In this document: one piece after another, positions 1 to 10,358 of the stretch | How the letters are laid out: each line of letters starts with the position of its first letter | Numbering within the stretch: position 1 is the stretch's first letter | Source of the DNA: Pontibacter deserti | Lineage (GTDB): Bacteria; Bacteroidota; Bacteroidia; Cytophagales; Hymenobacteraceae | Assembly (NCBI RefSeq): GCF_023630255.1 | Contig: NZ_JALPRS010000002.1 | Location: 605,144-669,143 of the forward strand | DNA: 64,000 nt | Direction: 5' to 3' | Position numbers and translations under genes: made by a program | The notes under the pieces: generated by a model | The model's input: only the letters and a program-made list of their open reading frames with translations | Told to the model about the DNA's origin: nothing | Database searches by the model: none

Positions 1-358
1 GCAGTTTTGCCTGGCTTAAATGTTCCCGTGTTTGCTCTATGCGGGCTTCTATTAATTGCAGCAGCTCGTTTTTATCAGGAGAGGAGAGGGAAGAGTGCAG
101 GTCATAGCTATACCAGATGCCATCGCGCAGTACCAGGTTTTGTTCCAGATTAAAAGGTCCTCCGGCGACAGCCTGCAGCAAACGGCCTACCGAGATCGGG
201 TTAAAAATTGTGCCGAAGGGGTTTATCACTACATCTGCCTTGTATTCCCGGAGCTTCGTACCAATTACCTCCGCAAAGCAGGAACCTATAGTTACTACTT
301 TGTCGTGCAATTGCAGGTTAATCCCGGTTGATGGTATGTGAACTTCCGTACGAAACAT
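1..358 (-). CDS. GSCFA domain protein, 3' part outside the window
   Basis: Reading the minus strand from the ATG at 358 gives 119 codons without a stop up to the window edge, so the C-terminal part is missing. Residues 25-29 are G-S-C-F-A, the signature that names the GSCFA family (Pfam PF08885), followed by E-V-I-G. This family is common in Bacteroidota and is related to SGNH-type hydrolases, with the Ser of GSCFA in the nucleophile position; its substrate is not established. There is no signal peptide, so it is probably cytoplasmic. It lies downstream of the terminated rpsF-rpsR-rplI operon on the same strand and is probably transcribed separately. The family assignment is firm because of the motif; the function is unknown. 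Confidence 0.85.
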   Translation of the reverse strand, partial: MFRTEVHIPSTGINLQLHDKVVTIGSCFAEVIGTKLREYKADVVINPFGTIFNPISVGRLLQAVAGGPFNLEQNLVLRDGIWYSYDLHSSLSSPDKNELLQLIEARIEQTREHLSQAKL

Positions 359-438
359 GGTTGATAGGTATTGCCTTAACTATAAAACTACGAAGTATAG
401 CTGTAATTTATACTTTACCTGCAGATATAGGCATAAAA

Positions 439-468
439 AAAGCGTCCCGAAGTACTCCGAGACGCTTT
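439..468 (-). terminator. Intrinsic terminator of the rpsF-rpsR-rplI operon
   Basis: The arms AAAGCGTC and GACGCTTT (439-446 and 461-468) continue inward as a nearly perfect hairpin. On the minus strand the stem is followed by a run of T (plus-strand A at 435-441). It begins about 20 bases after the rplI stop codon. Confidence 0.9.
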
Positions 469-487
469 CCTATAAGTATAGTGCTAA

Positions 488-931
488 TTACTCAGCTACT
501 ACATTGAATTTAACTGTGTGCTTCACTTCTTTATGAAGGTTGATTGTAGCTGTATACTCACCGGCAGTTTTCACTTCCTGGTCAAAAGAGATACGCTTAC
601 GATCTACCTCAATACCTTTTGCCTTAAGAGCATCAGATAACTGAAGTGTAGTAACTGAACCGAAGATTTTACCAGTTTCACCAACTTTTGCCGGTAATTC
701 TAAAGTAAGGTCACCGATGCTGTTTGCCAGCTCCTGTGCATCATTCTTAATTTTATCTGCTTTGTGAGCAGCCTGACGTACGTTTTCAGCAACAATTTTC
801 TTGTTAGCTTTATCAGCGATAACTGCAAAACCCTGTGGGATAAGGTAGTTACGGCCGTAACCTGGTTTTACTGTTACGATATCGTTCTTGTAGCCTAGGC
901 CTTTAACGTCATCTTTAAGTATTACTTCCAT
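488..931 (-). CDS. rplI: 50S ribosomal protein L9
   Basis: The 147-residue protein has the normal L9 length. It starts with the typical N-terminal RNA-binding domain, including M-E-V-I-L-K-D-D-V and the glycine-rich G-Y-G-R-N-Y-L-I-P-Q-G stretch near residues 24-34, followed by the long charged connecting helix and the C-terminal domain. L9 binds 23S rRNA near the L1 stalk. It is the last gene of rpsF-rpsR-rplI. A strong Shine-Dalgarno (GGAGGGA on the minus strand, 938-944) lies just before the ATG, which is unusual for Bacteroidota and fits a highly translated ribosomal gene. Confidence 0.97.
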   Translation of the reverse strand: MEVILKDDVKGLGYKNDIVTVKPGYGRNYLIPQGFAVIADKANKKIVAENVRQAAHKADKIKNDAQELANSIGDLTLELPAKVGETGKIFGSVTTLQLSDALKAKGIEVDRKRISFDQEVKTAGEYTATINLHKEVKHTVKFNVVAE

Positions 932-944
932 CTCTAATCCCTCC

Positions 945-1196
945 TTATTTTAAAGAATCTGTTACATAAGGTAAAATAGCCAGGTGACGTGCTCTTGCAA
1001 CTGCCTGAGATACTTTACGCTGGAACTTAAGGCTAGTACCTGTCAATCTTCTTGGAAGGATCTTGCCTTGCTCATTTACAAACTTAAGCAGGAAGTTACC
1101 ATCTTTATAGTCGATGTACTTAATTCCGCTTTTCTTGAATCGGCAGTATTTCTGACGATTCTCCTGCTTGTGTACTCTTTCGTTAACTAAGCTCAT
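945..1196 (-). CDS. rpsR: 30S ribosomal protein S18
   Basis: The 83-residue basic protein has the S18 core: [15 protein letters not shown], then the arginine-rich [12 protein letters not shown] segment. S18 pairs with S6 on the platform of the small subunit. Its ATG overlaps the rpsF stop as TAATG, and GAGGAGGTTAAAGG lies upstream inside the rpsF end, so it is translationally coupled to rpsF. The order rpsF-rpsR-rplI is the standard bacterial arrangement. Confidence 0.97.
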   Translation of the reverse strand: MSLVNERVHKQENRQKYCRFKKSGIKYIDYKDGNFLLKFVNEQGKILPRRLTGTSLKFQRKVSQAVARARHLAILPYVTDSLK

Positions 1197-1561
1197 TATC
1201 CTTTAACCTCCTCTTTTTTAGCTTGTTTAAACTCGCCATTTCTTCTGCGCTCGTTATAAGCAACTGCGTGCTTATCCAGTGCAGTAGTCAAGAAGCGAAC
1301 AACTTTCTCGTCACGGCGGTAAGCCAGCTCAAGCTGATCTACTACTGTACCCGGAGCCTTAAACTCGATTAGATGATAGAAACCAGTTGATTTCTTCTGG
1401 ATTGGGTAAGCAAGCTTACGCAGACCCCAGTTCTCCTCGTGGATAATGTCGGCGCTATTTTCCTTAAGCACCTGTCTGAACTTCTCGACCGTTTCTTGCA
1501 TCTGAGTCTCGTTAAGCAACGGAGTCAGGATGAAGACCGTTTCGTAATTTTTTAATTCCAT
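1196..1561 (-). CDS. rpsF: 30S ribosomal protein S6
   Basis: The 121-residue protein has the S6 fold signature: [14 protein letters not shown] at the N-terminus and [10 protein letters not shown] in the middle. S6 binds 16S rRNA together with S18. The reading frame extends upstream to a GTG at 1591, but I chose the ATG at 1561: it gives the usual S6 N-terminus, and the promoter at 1593-1623 places the transcription start near 1586, inside or after the longer alternative. First gene of the operon. Confidence 0.96.
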   Translation of the reverse strand: MELKNYETVFILTPLLNETQMQETVEKFRQVLKENSADIIHEENWGLRKLAYPIQKKSTGFYHLIEFKAPGTVVDQLELAYRRDEKVVRFLTTALDKHAVAYNERRRNGEFKQAKKEEVKG

Positions 1562-1592
1562 TCTTTTGTTAGAATTTTTTGATTTTAGCACG

Positions 1593-1623
1593 CAAAATTA
1601 CAGCTAACTATTTTCAAAAACAA
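1593..1623 (-). promoter_or_regulatory. Promoter of rpsF operon (Bacteroidota -33/-7 type)
   Basis: On the minus strand TTG (1623-1621), a 20-base spacer and TAATTTTG (1600-1593) match the TTG-N19..21-TAnnTTTG consensus used by the Bacteroidota primary sigma factor. The predicted start near 1586 leaves about 25 bases before the rpsF ATG. Confidence 0.7.
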
Positions 1624-2052
1624 TACTTTACACTATAAAATACAGCTCTGTTAAGATAACCCACCTCTTGCCTTGCCCATTTTGCATTATATGTAATAAA
1701 TATGTACACCAATAGTCCTTTAAAACAGCAGGCCTGAGAACATCAAAATGCTACATTAATAACTATAAAGAGTAATAGTAGGTATACCTGCTGGACATTG
1801 CACTAAAACTGCACTATAATTATACAAAACAAATAGCAACAGCATTCCTTTAAAGGAGTTTCAATTTATAATCATTCTAAATAAAAAGGCTTTAAATTGT
1901 ATAACAGACGGGATTTTAATAGTTCAGCGGATGTAAACCACAGGGGTACAGGTATGGTTCCAAAAATAAAAAGTATATGTTTGAATAATGGAATTCGCAT
2001 AGTAGATTTGTGCCCGAAAAGTAAATTCACCATTATACTAAACACACAAGTG
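1624..2052. other. Intergenic region between divergent rpsF and actA
   Basis: AT-rich spacer separating the ribosomal operon from the respiratory operon. The only signals I can support are the rpsF promoter at its left edge and a candidate actA promoter at 1953-1983. An open frame runs from a TTG at 1897 into actA, but its first part does not look like protein and precedes the signal peptide, so I treat it as leader. Confidence 0.6.
1953..1983 (+). promoter_or_regulatory. Candidate promoter of the actA-cox operon
   Basis: TATGTTTG at 1976-1983 matches TAnnTTTG. At the right distance upstream (19 bases) is TATG (1953-1956), one mismatch from TTTG. The predicted leader is about 60 bases to the actA ATG. 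The -33 element is weak. Confidence 0.4.
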
Positions 2053-3381
2053 ATGATGGCTATGATTAGCTGTATACTTAAAACAAAACACAAGATCTTC
2101 CTTGCATTCCTTTTCTCTTTGACTGTGACCTTCGGGGTGCAGGCACAAGGAGGTGAAAGCGAGCAGGCAGATGTAGCTACCAAAGGAGTAGAGCCAGGTT
2201 CTACCGAAGGTGCTCAGGCGGGTTCTGCGGATCCTGCTGTAATTGATGCAGGTGCGGCATTGTTCAAAAACAACTGTGCGGTTTGTCACTCTGCTGGTAG
2301 CGATGTTATAGTAGGCCCTGGCCTGAAAGATGTGCAGAAGAGAAGAAGTGAAAGCTGGTTGATTAGCTGGATCAAGAATTCTCAGGCACTTATCCAGTCT
2401 GGAGATGCAGATGCTGTTGCTGTATATAATGAGTATAACAAGCAGGCAATGCCTTCCTTTGCCTTCTCTGATGATGAGATCAAGTCAATTCTGGCATATG
2501 TAGGCTCTCAGGCAGATGTTGCGGCAGCAGCTCCTACAACTGTTGCAGGTCCGGAAGGAACTACTCCGGGTGAGAACGTTGGTACTGAAGCTGTTGGAGC
2601 CGTAGGAGGTTACCTTGACATCGTACTGGTTGTTCTTATTATAGTGTTGATCGTTCTTGTGGTAACACTTTTACTGATCACATCACTTCTGAAGAACTAC
2701 CTGAATAAGAACCGTGACCTGGCTGAAGAAGACAGAGAAATTGTAAATCAGCGATTTGATTTCTCTAAGATCTATAAGTCAAAAGCTGTACGTACGCTGG
2801 TACTTCTGATTTTTGTGGTTGTGTTACTTGACCTGTCACTTGATAAAGTAATGGGTATAGGTATACAGGAAGGATATGCGCCTAAGCAGCCGATCGCTTT
2901 CTCACACAAACTTCATGCTGGTGAACATCAGATCGACTGTAACTACTGCCACAGCACTGTTTATGAAAGCAAGAGTGCCAGTATTCCATCAGCAAACATC
3001 TGTATGAACTGCCATAGCCAGATCAAGAAAGAGTCTCCTGAGATTCAGAAGATCTACAGAGCTATTGAGCGCAATAAACCAATTGAGTGGGTTCGTATTC
3101 ACAACCTGCCAGACCTGGCATACTTTAACCACTCGCAGCACACGCAGGTAGGTGGTGTTGAATGCCAGACTTGCCACGGCCCTATCCAGGAGATGGATGT
3201 AGTATATCAATACTCTCCGCTAACAATGGGCTGGTGTATCGACTGTCACCGCGAGACACCTCTGAACACAGAAGGAAACGAGTACTATGATAACCTGGTG
3301 AAGTTGCATGATGCTTCTTCTAAAGGTGCTTTCACAGTAGCTTCAAATGGTGGTACAGAATGTTCTAAATGCCATTACTAA
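2053..3381 (+). CDS. actA: Alternative complex III subunit ActA, multiheme cytochrome c with extra N-terminal c domain
   Basis: The 442-residue protein starts with a signal peptide (hydrophobic about 14-28, then V-Q-A-Q). It has six CxxCH heme sites: one near residue 75 (C-A-V-C-H) in an N-terminal monoheme cytochrome c domain, and five at about 296, 317, 371, 395 and 437 in a C-terminal pentaheme domain. Two membrane helices lie between them (about 188-212 and 246-264). The pentaheme part is the ActA core that moves electrons from the quinol site outward; the extra monoheme domain may pass them to the oxidase. Start: ATG at 2053 (2056 and 2062 are possible); the longer TTG start would bury the signal peptide. 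First gene of the respiratory operon. Confidence 0.93.
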   Translation: MMAMISCILKTKHKIFLAFLFSLTVTFGVQAQGGESEQADVATKGVEPGSTEGAQAGSADPAVIDAGAALFKNNCAVCHSAGSDVIVGPGLKDVQKRRSESWLISWIKNSQALIQSGDADAVAVYNEYNKQAMPSFAFSDDEIKSILAYVGSQADVAAAAPTTVAGPEGTTPGENVGTEAVGAVGGYLDIVLVVLIIVLIVLVVTLLLITSLLKNYLNKNRDLAEEDREIVNQRFDFSKIYKSKAVRTLVLLIFVVVLLDLSLDKVMGIGIQEGYAPKQPIAFSHKLHAGEHQIDCNYCHSTVYESKSASIPSANICMNCHSQIKKESPEIQKIYRAIERNKPIEWVRIHNLPDLAYFNHSQHTQVGGVECQTCHGPIQEMDVVYQYSPLTMGWCIDCHRETPLNTEGNEYYDNLVKLHDASSKGAFTVASNGGTECSKCHY

Positions 3382-3424
3382 GCAGTCAATTATTATCTGA
3401 ATATTCGAGTTTTCTAAATATATT

Positions 3425-6415
3425 ATGCAAGACAGAATAAAGTACTGGAAAGGAATTGAGGAGTTAGAGAATACTCCGGAGTTCGCTAAGCATGCTCATA
3501 ATGAGTTTCCAGAATTCCTGCCGGTTAACGAAACTAGTGGTGAAGAAACTTCAGGAAGTGGTAAAACACACCGCCGCGACTTTCTGAAGCTTCTTGGATT
3601 CAGTGTAGCTGCCGTTTCTCTTGCTTCATGCGAGGCGCCGGTAAGAAAAGCTATTCCTTACCTGAACAAGCCAGTTGATGTGGAGCCAGGTACAGCTAAC
3701 TGGTATGCTACAACATATTACCTGAACGGTGATTATAACAGTATTCTTGTTAAAACCCGTGAAGCACGCCCGATCAAGATCGAGCCAAACCCTACATCTG
3801 CACTTACTCCAATTGGTACAAGCTCAAGAGCACAGGCTTCAGTACTGAGTGTGTATGATAACAACAGACTTCGCACACCTTTATTAAAAGGTAAAGAAGC
3901 AAAGTGGGAAGAAGTTGACCGTGAAATAGCTTCTCGTTTACGTTCTGTAAATGGTAAAGTAGCTATCGTTTCTTCAACGGTTATTTCTCCGTCTACCAAA
4001 CAACTGATCAATGAGTTCGGCTCACGTTTCGGTAACTTCGAACACGTAGTTTATGATGCTAACTCTTCCTCAGCTCTTTTAAGCGCTAACAATGGTGTTG
4101 TACCTGGATATGATTTCAGCAAAGCAAACATCATTGTAAGTATAAATGCAGACTTCTTAGGTACATGGTTAGCTCCGATTATCTTTGCTAAGCAATACAT
4201 CACCAACAGAAAAGTATCTGCTGACAAAAAAGATATGTCACGCCACTACCAGTTTGAGACTATTATGTCGCTTACTGGTGCTAACGCTGATATTCGTGTT
4301 CCAATTAAACCATCTGATGAATACGCTGTAGTTTCAGCGCTTCATAAAGCAATTACTGGTGGTGCAGCAGGTAATGTTGAAGGTATAGATGCAAAAGCAT
4401 TAGCAAATGCAGTTAAAGACCTGAAGGCGAATGCTGGTAAAGCGCTTGTAGTATCTGGTTCTAACGATCCGGCTGTACAGGCAATGGTTACAGCTATTAA
4501 CCAGTCACTTGGTGCTGAAGGATCAACTATAGATTCTGCAACTCCTTACTTTGTAAAGCAGGGTAACGATGCGCAGATGATCCGCCTGATCAATGACATG
4601 AACAACGGTACTGTTGGTGCTGTGTTCTTCTATAATGCAAACCCAGCTTATGACCATCCGCTTGCTGACAAAGTTGTTAGCGGATTAAAGAAAGTAAGCT
4701 TAAAAGTGTCTTTTGCTGAGCGTGTGGATGAAACTGCAGCGCTGGCAGACATCGTGGCTCCGGATCATAACTATCTGGAATCATGGAATGACTTCGAGCC
4801 TAAGAAAGGTTACATCAGCTTAGCCCAGCCAGTTCTGTCGCCAATATTTACAACACGCCAGATGCAGGACTCCCTGTTAACCTGGAGTGGAAATAATACC
4901 AGCTACTACGAATATATCCGTAACAACTGGAGAAAAGTAATTACAGGTGACTTTAATAAAGGATGGGAAAAAGCAGTTCATGATGGTGTATTGCAGAACG
5001 GAAGCAGCATGCTTACTGTGAGCAACACATTCACTCCTGCAACTATAACTGCCAGAACTGCAAAACCTGCAGCAGGTGCTATAGAAGCTGTTCTTTATGA
5101 AAAAGTAGCTATCGGTAACGGTACTGAAGCCAACAACCCTTGGCTTCAGGAAATGGCTGATCCTATTACTAAAGCTACCTGGGGCAACTATGTAACCATG
5201 TCACGCAAAATGTCTGAAGACATGAAGCTGGTACAAGGTGATGTAGTTAGAGTAACTATGGCTAATGGTAAATCTATTGAGCTTCCTGTGCTGGTTCAGC
5301 CAGGTCAGGCGCAAGGTACAGTAGGTATAGCTATGGGTTACGGCCGTGATATCACATCAATGCCTGTTGCAAAAGGACTAGGAGCAAATGCTTTCCCGAT
5401 TGCAACAGTTGTTAATAACAGCATAGCTTATACTAGCCCGGTTAAAATCGAGAAAACAGAAGCTACTTCTGAAATCGCTCAGATGCAAACACACCACACG
5501 ATCATGGATCGTCTGGTAGTTCAGGAAAATACACTGGCTCAGTATGTAAAGAATCCGAAAGAAGTAACAGAATATGTTCGCATAGCTACACATGAAGGTC
5601 CTGCGAAACCATCTTCTATCTCACTTTGGGATGATTATGAATACAAGAACCACCACTGGGGTATGGTTATCGACCTTAACTCTTGTATAGGTTGTGGTGC
5701 TTGTACAATTAGCTGTCAGGCAGAAAACAACATTCCGGTAGTAGGTAAAGCAGAAGTTCTTAACCGTCGCGAAATGCACTGGATGCGTATCGACAGATAC
5801 TACAGCGCAGTAGAGCACGAGGAGAAGGATTATGCAACTATGGAAGATCCTGCAGAAAATCCTTCTGTTATCTTCCAGCCAATGCTATGCCAGCACTGTA
5901 ACCATGCTCCATGTGAGACTGTTTGCCCTGTTGCTGCTACCATGCACAGCTCAGAAGGTATTAACCAGATGGCTTATAACCGTTGCGTAGGTACTCGCTA
6001 TTGCGCAAACAACTGCCCTTACAAAGTACGTCGCTTTAACTGGTTTGCATATTCAAACAACGATAAGTTCGACTATACTATGAATAACGACCTGGCTAAG
6101 TTCGTGCTTAACCCAGATGTTACAGTACGTGGTCGCGGTGTAATGGAGAAATGCTCTTTCTGCGTGCAGCGTGTACAGCTTGGTAAGTTAGAAGCGAAGC
6201 GTGAGAACAGAAGACCGAAAGATGGTGAAATTGTAACTGCTTGTGCACAGTCTTGCCCAACAGAAGCGATCGTGTTCGGTGATATGCTTGATAAAGAAAG
6301 CCGTATCTCTAAAATTCTGGCTCGCGAAAAAGGTGAACGCGCATTCCACGTACTGGAAGAGCTAAACGTTCAGCCAAACGTGACTTACTTGACTAAAATT
6401 AGAAACTTAGCTTAA
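3425..6415 (+). CDS. actB: Alternative complex III subunit ActB, iron-sulfur protein with Tat/lipobox signal
   Basis: The 996-residue protein resembles a fusion of a molybdopterin-oxidoreductase-like domain with a ferredoxin-like domain. R50-R51 in [10 protein letters not shown] is a twin-arginine signal, and L-A-S-C with C69 is a lipobox, so it is probably exported folded and lipid-anchored. The iron-sulfur region spans about residues 754-945: [15 protein letters not shown]-x4-C-x3-C, C-V-G-T-R-Y-C-x3-C and a final C-S-F-C plus C-A-Q-S-C. The Moco-like domain of this family is known to lack the cofactor. The protein carries electrons within ACIII to the ActA hemes. Confidence 0.94.
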   Translation: MQDRIKYWKGIEELENTPEFAKHAHNEFPEFLPVNETSGEETSGSGKTHRRDFLKLLGFSVAAVSLASCEAPVRKAIPYLNKPVDVEPGTANWYATTYYLNGDYNSILVKTREARPIKIEPNPTSALTPIGTSSRAQASVLSVYDNNRLRTPLLKGKEAKWEEVDREIASRLRSVNGKVAIVSSTVISPSTKQLINEFGSRFGNFEHVVYDANSSSALLSANNGVVPGYDFSKANIIVSINADFLGTWLAPIIFAKQYITNRKVSADKKDMSRHYQFETIMSLTGANADIRVPIKPSDEYAVVSALHKAITGGAAGNVEGIDAKALANAVKDLKANAGKALVVSGSNDPAVQAMVTAINQSLGAEGSTIDSATPYFVKQGNDAQMIRLINDMNNGTVGAVFFYNANPAYDHPLADKVVSGLKKVSLKVSFAERVDETAALADIVAPDHNYLESWNDFEPKKGYISLAQPVLSPIFTTRQMQDSLLTWSGNNTSYYEYIRNNWRKVITGDFNKGWEKAVHDGVLQNGSSMLTVSNTFTPATITARTAKPAAGAIEAVLYEKVAIGNGTEANNPWLQEMADPITKATWGNYVTMSRKMSEDMKLVQGDVVRVTMANGKSIELPVLVQPGQAQGTVGIAMGYGRDITSMPVAKGLGANAFPIATVVNNSIAYTSPVKIEKTEATSEIAQMQTHHTIMDRLVVQENTLAQYVKNPKEVTEYVRIATHEGPAKPSSISLWDDYEYKNHHWGMVIDLNSCIGCGACTISCQAENNIPVVGKAEVLNRREMHWMRIDRYYSAVEHEEKDYATMEDPAENPSVIFQPMLCQHCNHAPCETVCPVAATMHSSEGINQMAYNRCVGTRYCANNCPYKVRRFNWFAYSNNDKFDYTMNNDLAKFVLNPDVTVRGRGVMEKCSFCVQRVQLGKLEAKRENRRPKDGEIVTACAQSCPTEAIVFGDMLDKESRISKILAREKGERAFHVLEELNVQPNVTYLTKIRNLA

Positions 6416-6435
6416 AAATAAAATTCGAGAGAGTT

Positions 6436-7872
6436 ATGCAGCATGTATCTCCGATAAGAGAGCCTCTGGTAACAGGAGGGAAAACATACCACGACATCAC
6501 CGAAGATGTCTGCAGACAAGTAGAAGCAAAGCCTAACGTGCGTTGGGCTGCTGCTCTTGCTGTTGCCCTGGTAGGCCTCGCCATATTTTTATACTCTGTT
6601 TACCGTACCCTTTGGTATGGTATCGGTGAATGGGGCTTGAACAAAACAGTTGGTTGGGCATGGGATATCACCAACTTCGTGTGGTGGGTAGGTATTGGTC
6701 ACGCCGGTACGCTAATCTCAGCAATCCTTTTATTGTTCCGTCAGAAGTGGAGAACTTCAATTAACCGTGCAGCCGAGGCGATGACAATCTTCGCCGTAAT
6801 CTGTGCCGCGATGTTCCCGGTATTACACATGGGCCGTCCGTGGTTAGCTTATTGGGTATTACCATTGCCAAACACATTCGGTTCGCTTTGGGTAAACTTC
6901 AACTCTCCACTACTTTGGGACGTATTCGCGATCTCAACTTACTTCTCAGTTTCACTGGTTTTCTGGTATATCGGTCTTATCCCTGACTTTGCTACCATCC
7001 GTGACAGAGCTACTGGTCCTATTGCAAGAAGAGCATATTCAATCCTATCAATGGGATGGACTGGTTCTGCTAAGGCATGGTCTAGATATGAGACTGTATC
7101 ATTAATCCTTGCTGGTCTTGCAACGCCACTGGTACTTTCTGTACACACCATTGTATCTATGGACTTTGCAACGTCAGTTATTCCAGGATGGCACACCACC
7201 ATCTTCCCTCCATACTTCGTAGCAGGTGCTATCTTCTCAGGTTTCGCGATGGTGTTAACCCTGATGATCATCACCAGAAAAGTGTTCTTCCTGGAGCACT
7301 ACATTACGCTGGAGCACGTGGAATCAATGAATAAGGTAATTATCCTTACAGGTTCTATTGTAGGTATTGCTTATACTACAGAATTCTTCATTGCCTGGTA
7401 TTCAGGTGTTGAATATGAGCAGTATGCTTTCATTAACCGTGCATTTGGACCTTACTGGTGGGCATACTGGTCAATGATGACCTGTAACGTAATCACACCT
7501 CAGCTTTTCTGGTTCAGAAAAATCAGAAGAAGTTTAACAGCTACTTTTATCATATCAATCTTTGTTAACATTGGTATGTGGTTCGAGCGTTTCGTGATCA
7601 TCGTAACGTCGCTGCACAGAGATTACCTGCCATCATCATGGGCAATGTTCTCTCCAACCATTATCGATATCGGAATATATGTAGGTACAATAGGTTTATT
7701 CTTCACTTTATTCCTTCTGTTCTGTAAGTACTTCCCGGTAGTAAACATGGCAGAGGTAAAAGCAATTCTGAAATCTTCTTCAGAAGTGAAGCATCACCAT
7801 ACTTCTCATGCAAAGTCAATGCATGGCACTGCACCTGAGTCTAACACTAATACACATCATAGCAATGAATAA
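6436..7872 (+). CDS. actC: Alternative complex III subunit ActC, NrfD-like quinol-binding membrane protein
   Basis: The 478-residue polytopic protein has about ten hydrophobic helices and belongs to the NrfD/PsrC-like family. In ACIII, ActC and its relative ActF form the membrane core, and ActC is thought to hold the quinol oxidation site next to ActB. The C-terminus is hydrophilic and His-rich (V-K-H-H-H-T-S-H-A). Its end overlaps the actD ATG by eight bases (ATGAATAA), so the two are translationally coupled. Position directly after actB is the standard order. Confidence 0.94.
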   Translation: MQHVSPIREPLVTGGKTYHDITEDVCRQVEAKPNVRWAAALAVALVGLAIFLYSVYRTLWYGIGEWGLNKTVGWAWDITNFVWWVGIGHAGTLISAILLLFRQKWRTSINRAAEAMTIFAVICAAMFPVLHMGRPWLAYWVLPLPNTFGSLWVNFNSPLLWDVFAISTYFSVSLVFWYIGLIPDFATIRDRATGPIARRAYSILSMGWTGSAKAWSRYETVSLILAGLATPLVLSVHTIVSMDFATSVIPGWHTTIFPPYFVAGAIFSGFAMVLTLMIITRKVFFLEHYITLEHVESMNKVIILTGSIVGIAYTTEFFIAWYSGVEYEQYAFINRAFGPYWWAYWSMMTCNVITPQLFWFRKIRRSLTATFIISIFVNIGMWFERFVIIVTSLHRDYLPSSWAMFSPTIIDIGIYVGTIGLFFTLFLLFCKYFPVVNMAEVKAILKSSSEVKHHHTSHAKSMHGTAPESNTNTHHSNE

Positions 7873-8389
7873 GAAGTTCGTTTTAGGTATCTACGATGAT
7901 GAGGATGTGCTTCTAGAAGCCATCGAAAATGTTCGGGCTGCCGGTACTAAGATATATGACGTATTTTCGCCTTACCCGGTACACGGTATAGATGATGTAT
8001 TAGGTATCAAGCGTTCAAGACTTCCGATCGTAGCATTCTTCTGCGGTCTTTTCGGAACATCTTTCGCACTATGGATGCAGATCTGGATGTTGGGATTTGA
8101 CTGGCCAATGATCATTGGTGGTAAGCCACATATTTCCCTTCCGGCATTTATACCGGTAACATTTGAATTAACTGTACTTTGTGCAGCATTCGGTATGGTG
8201 ATCACATTCTTTATTGTATCACGTCTGAAGCCATCAACCAAAGTAAATGTATTCGACAAACGCTCTACAGATGATAAATTTGTAATGGCGATAGAAGTTA
8301 AAGAAGGCGTAACTGATATGTCAGCTCTTAACAACCTGCTTCGCAATAACGGCGCAATCGAAGTAAACGAGAAGGAGGTAATCAAGTAA
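7865..8389 (+). CDS. actD: Alternative complex III subunit ActD (DUF3341)
   Basis: The 174-residue protein starts [14 protein letters not shown], the typical start of DUF3341 proteins. It has a soluble N-terminal part, two membrane helices (about 55-78 and 95-118) and a cytosolic tail. In the known complex, ActD is a structural membrane subunit next to ActC/ActF. The ATG at 7865 inside the end of actC is preferred over an upstream start at 7808, which would add 19 residues without similarity to the family start. Confidence 0.92.
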   Translation: MNKKFVLGIYDDEDVLLEAIENVRAAGTKIYDVFSPYPVHGIDDVLGIKRSRLPIVAFFCGLFGTSFALWMQIWMLGFDWPMIIGGKPHISLPAFIPVTFELTVLCAAFGMVITFFIVSRLKPSTKVNVFDKRSTDDKFVMAIEVKEGVTDMSALNNLLRNNGAIEVNEKEVIK

Positions 8390-9048
8390 TGAAAAATTTC
8401 ATGAATATAGGCTTAAAAGCCTCTGCTGTACTTTTTTCTACTGCGATGCTTGTAGCTTGCAGCAATGAGCAGGATCCAGGTGTAGAATATGCACCAGATA
8501 TGTACCATTCAGTTCCTCTTGATCCTTATTCACAGGTAAAAGAGAACAAGTATAACCCGGGTGGATTGAACATGCGTCAGCCAGCTCGTGGAACTGTTGC
8601 TCGTGGTAAGCAGGGATACAACATGTATTTAACAACAGATACTGCTGAAGTAGCCGGTGTTGAACTACAGAATCCATTAGAAAGAACAGACAAGCATCTG
8701 GCAGAAGGTAAGATTCTTTATACTCGTTTCTGCGCACCATGCCATGGTGAACAGGGTGATGGACAAGGTCTGGTTGGACAGAAATTTAAAGGTGTTCCTT
8801 CTTACTCTGCAGGTAGAGTAGCCACTCTTCCGGCAGGTCATATATTCCACGTTATCACAAATGGTCGTGGTAGAATGATGCCTCATGGTTCACAGGTTGA
8901 TCCGAATGAGCGTTGGAAAATTGTAATGTATGTGCAGCAACTGCAGAAAGGTGAAACAGGAACTACTGTAACAGCTGGAGCAGAAGCGGCTGGAGATACA
9001 ACAACTGCTGAAATAGAAGCAGCAAGAACAGCAACACCTAATAACTAA
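8389..9048 (+). CDS. actE: Alternative complex III subunit ActE, monoheme cytochrome c lipoprotein
   Basis: The 219-residue protein has a lipoprotein signal ending in L-V-A-C (C24) and one heme site C-A-P-C-H at residues 115-119, followed by G-E-Q-G-D-G-Q-G; M-M-P-H-G later supplies the likely axial Met. It is anchored in the periplasmic leaflet and joins the ACIII heme chain. The ATG overlaps the actD stop (TAATG), and a full AAGGAGGT lies at 8372-8379 within actD, an unusually strong ribosome-binding site here. The C-terminal tail is Ala/Thr-rich and probably flexible. Confidence 0.93.
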   Translation: MKNFMNIGLKASAVLFSTAMLVACSNEQDPGVEYAPDMYHSVPLDPYSQVKENKYNPGGLNMRQPARGTVARGKQGYNMYLTTDTAEVAGVELQNPLERTDKHLAEGKILYTRFCAPCHGEQGDGQGLVGQKFKGVPSYSAGRVATLPAGHIFHVITNGRGRMMPHGSQVDPNERWKIVMYVQQLQKGETGTTVTAGAEAAGDTTTAEIEAARTATPNN

Positions 9049-9074
9049 GACTGGAGCATTAATTTTTGACAATA

Positions 9075-10334
9075 ATGACAGAAGAAAGACTCATTATACC
9101 ACGAAAAACAACAAACAAGTTTTTCTTAACGATAGCGATAGGTGTTATCCTGTTAATAGCAGGAATCATTATCATGGCTGCCGGTGGTGGAGCGAATCAT
9201 GGCGAAGGTCACGGAGAAGCGGCTGCAGCAACTCATGAAGCAGCATCCTGGTCTAAGCGTTTATTCATGAACCTATGGTTGAATAACGTATATTTTTCAG
9301 GTATAGCTCTTATAGGTACCTTCTTTGTAGCAGTACAATATGTGGCATATGCCGGTTGGTCTGTATTGATAAAGCGAATTCCGGAAGCATTAAGCTATTT
9401 CCTTCCGATAGGAGCTGTTGTGATGATCATTGTTTTCCTTTTCGGAGGTCATGACATTTTCCACTGGACGCACGAATACCTTTACGATGTAAATGATACA
9501 CGTTATGACCCGATCATTTCAGGAAAATCAGGTTATCTGAACACTGCGTTCTTCCTGATCAGGATGGTTGTTTTCTTTGCCCTTTGGATACTTTTCTTTA
9601 ATTGGCTGAGAAGATTATCTATCAATGAAGATTTACATGGTGGAACATCTTACTACCATAAGAGCATCAGAGTTTCAGCAATGTTCTTGGTTGTATTTGG
9701 TGTTTCTTCATCAATGGCGGCATGGGACTGGGTATTATCTATTGATACACACTGGTTCTCAACTATGTTCGGATGGTACGTATTTGCAAGCTGGTTTGTA
9801 TCAGGTTTAGCAGCGACCACTCTAACAGTGATTATATTGAAGCAAAATGGTTACCTGAAAATGGTTAATGCAAACCACCTGCATGACTTAGGTAAATTTG
9901 TATTTGCTTTCTCAATCTTCTGGACATATGTATGGTTCTCTCAGTTCATGCTGATCTGGTATGCAAACATTCCAGAAGAATCAATCTACTTCTTAGACCG
10001 CTTAGGTGACCATTATGCTTGGATCTTCTTTGTTAATTTACTGATAAACTTTGTATTCCCTTTCCTTGTTCTTATGACAAGAGATGCAAAGCGTCAGATG
10101 ATCATGTTAAAGATCGTAACAATCGCGATTCTGATCGGCCATTGGTTAGACTTCTACCTGATGATGATGCCAGGAACTATGCGTGGTGATGCAGGTATAG
10201 GTTTCATCGAGATTGGTACCACACTTATCTTCTTAGGGGTATTCCTTGTAACATTCACAAAGGGTCTTGCAAAAGCTTCACTTGTGCCGGTAAATCACCC
10301 TTTCCTGGAAGAAAGTATTCACCATCACGTTTAG
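9075..10334 (+). CDS. actF: Alternative complex III subunit ActF, NrfD-like membrane subunit
   Basis: The 419-residue polytopic protein has about ten helices and a His/Gly-rich loop after the first helix (residues about 42-60). It is the second NrfD-like membrane subunit of ACIII, often annotated as quinol:cytochrome c oxidoreductase quinone-binding subunit 2. I chose the ATG at 9075 over the TTG at 9066. It ends 24 bases before coxB, which places it at the boundary between ACIII and the oxidase. Confidence 0.92.
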   Translation: MTEERLIIPRKTTNKFFLTIAIGVILLIAGIIIMAAGGGANHGEGHGEAAAATHEAASWSKRLFMNLWLNNVYFSGIALIGTFFVAVQYVAYAGWSVLIKRIPEALSYFLPIGAVVMIIVFLFGGHDIFHWTHEYLYDVNDTRYDPIISGKSGYLNTAFFLIRMVVFFALWILFFNWLRRLSINEDLHGGTSYYHKSIRVSAMFLVVFGVSSSMAAWDWVLSIDTHWFSTMFGWYVFASWFVSGLAATTLTVIILKQNGYLKMVNANHLHDLGKFVFAFSIFWTYVWFSQFMLIWYANIPEESIYFLDRLGDHYAWIFFVNLLINFVFPFLVLMTRDAKRQMIMLKIVTIAILIGHWLDFYLMMMPGTMRGDAGIGFIEIGTTLIFLGVFLVTFTKGLAKASLVPVNHPFLEESIHHHV

Positions 10335-10358
10335 AGAAATTACTAAAAACACAATATA

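Noticed and set aside
1897..2052. N-terminal extension of ActA from a TTG
   Set aside because: It would precede the signal peptide, starts with TTG, and overlaps a promoter-like element; the ATG cluster at 2053-2064 is a better start.
8372..8379. AAGGAGGT as a sign of foreign DNA
   Set aside because: It sits in a core operon with normal composition and also occurs at recR and, in related form, at rplI.
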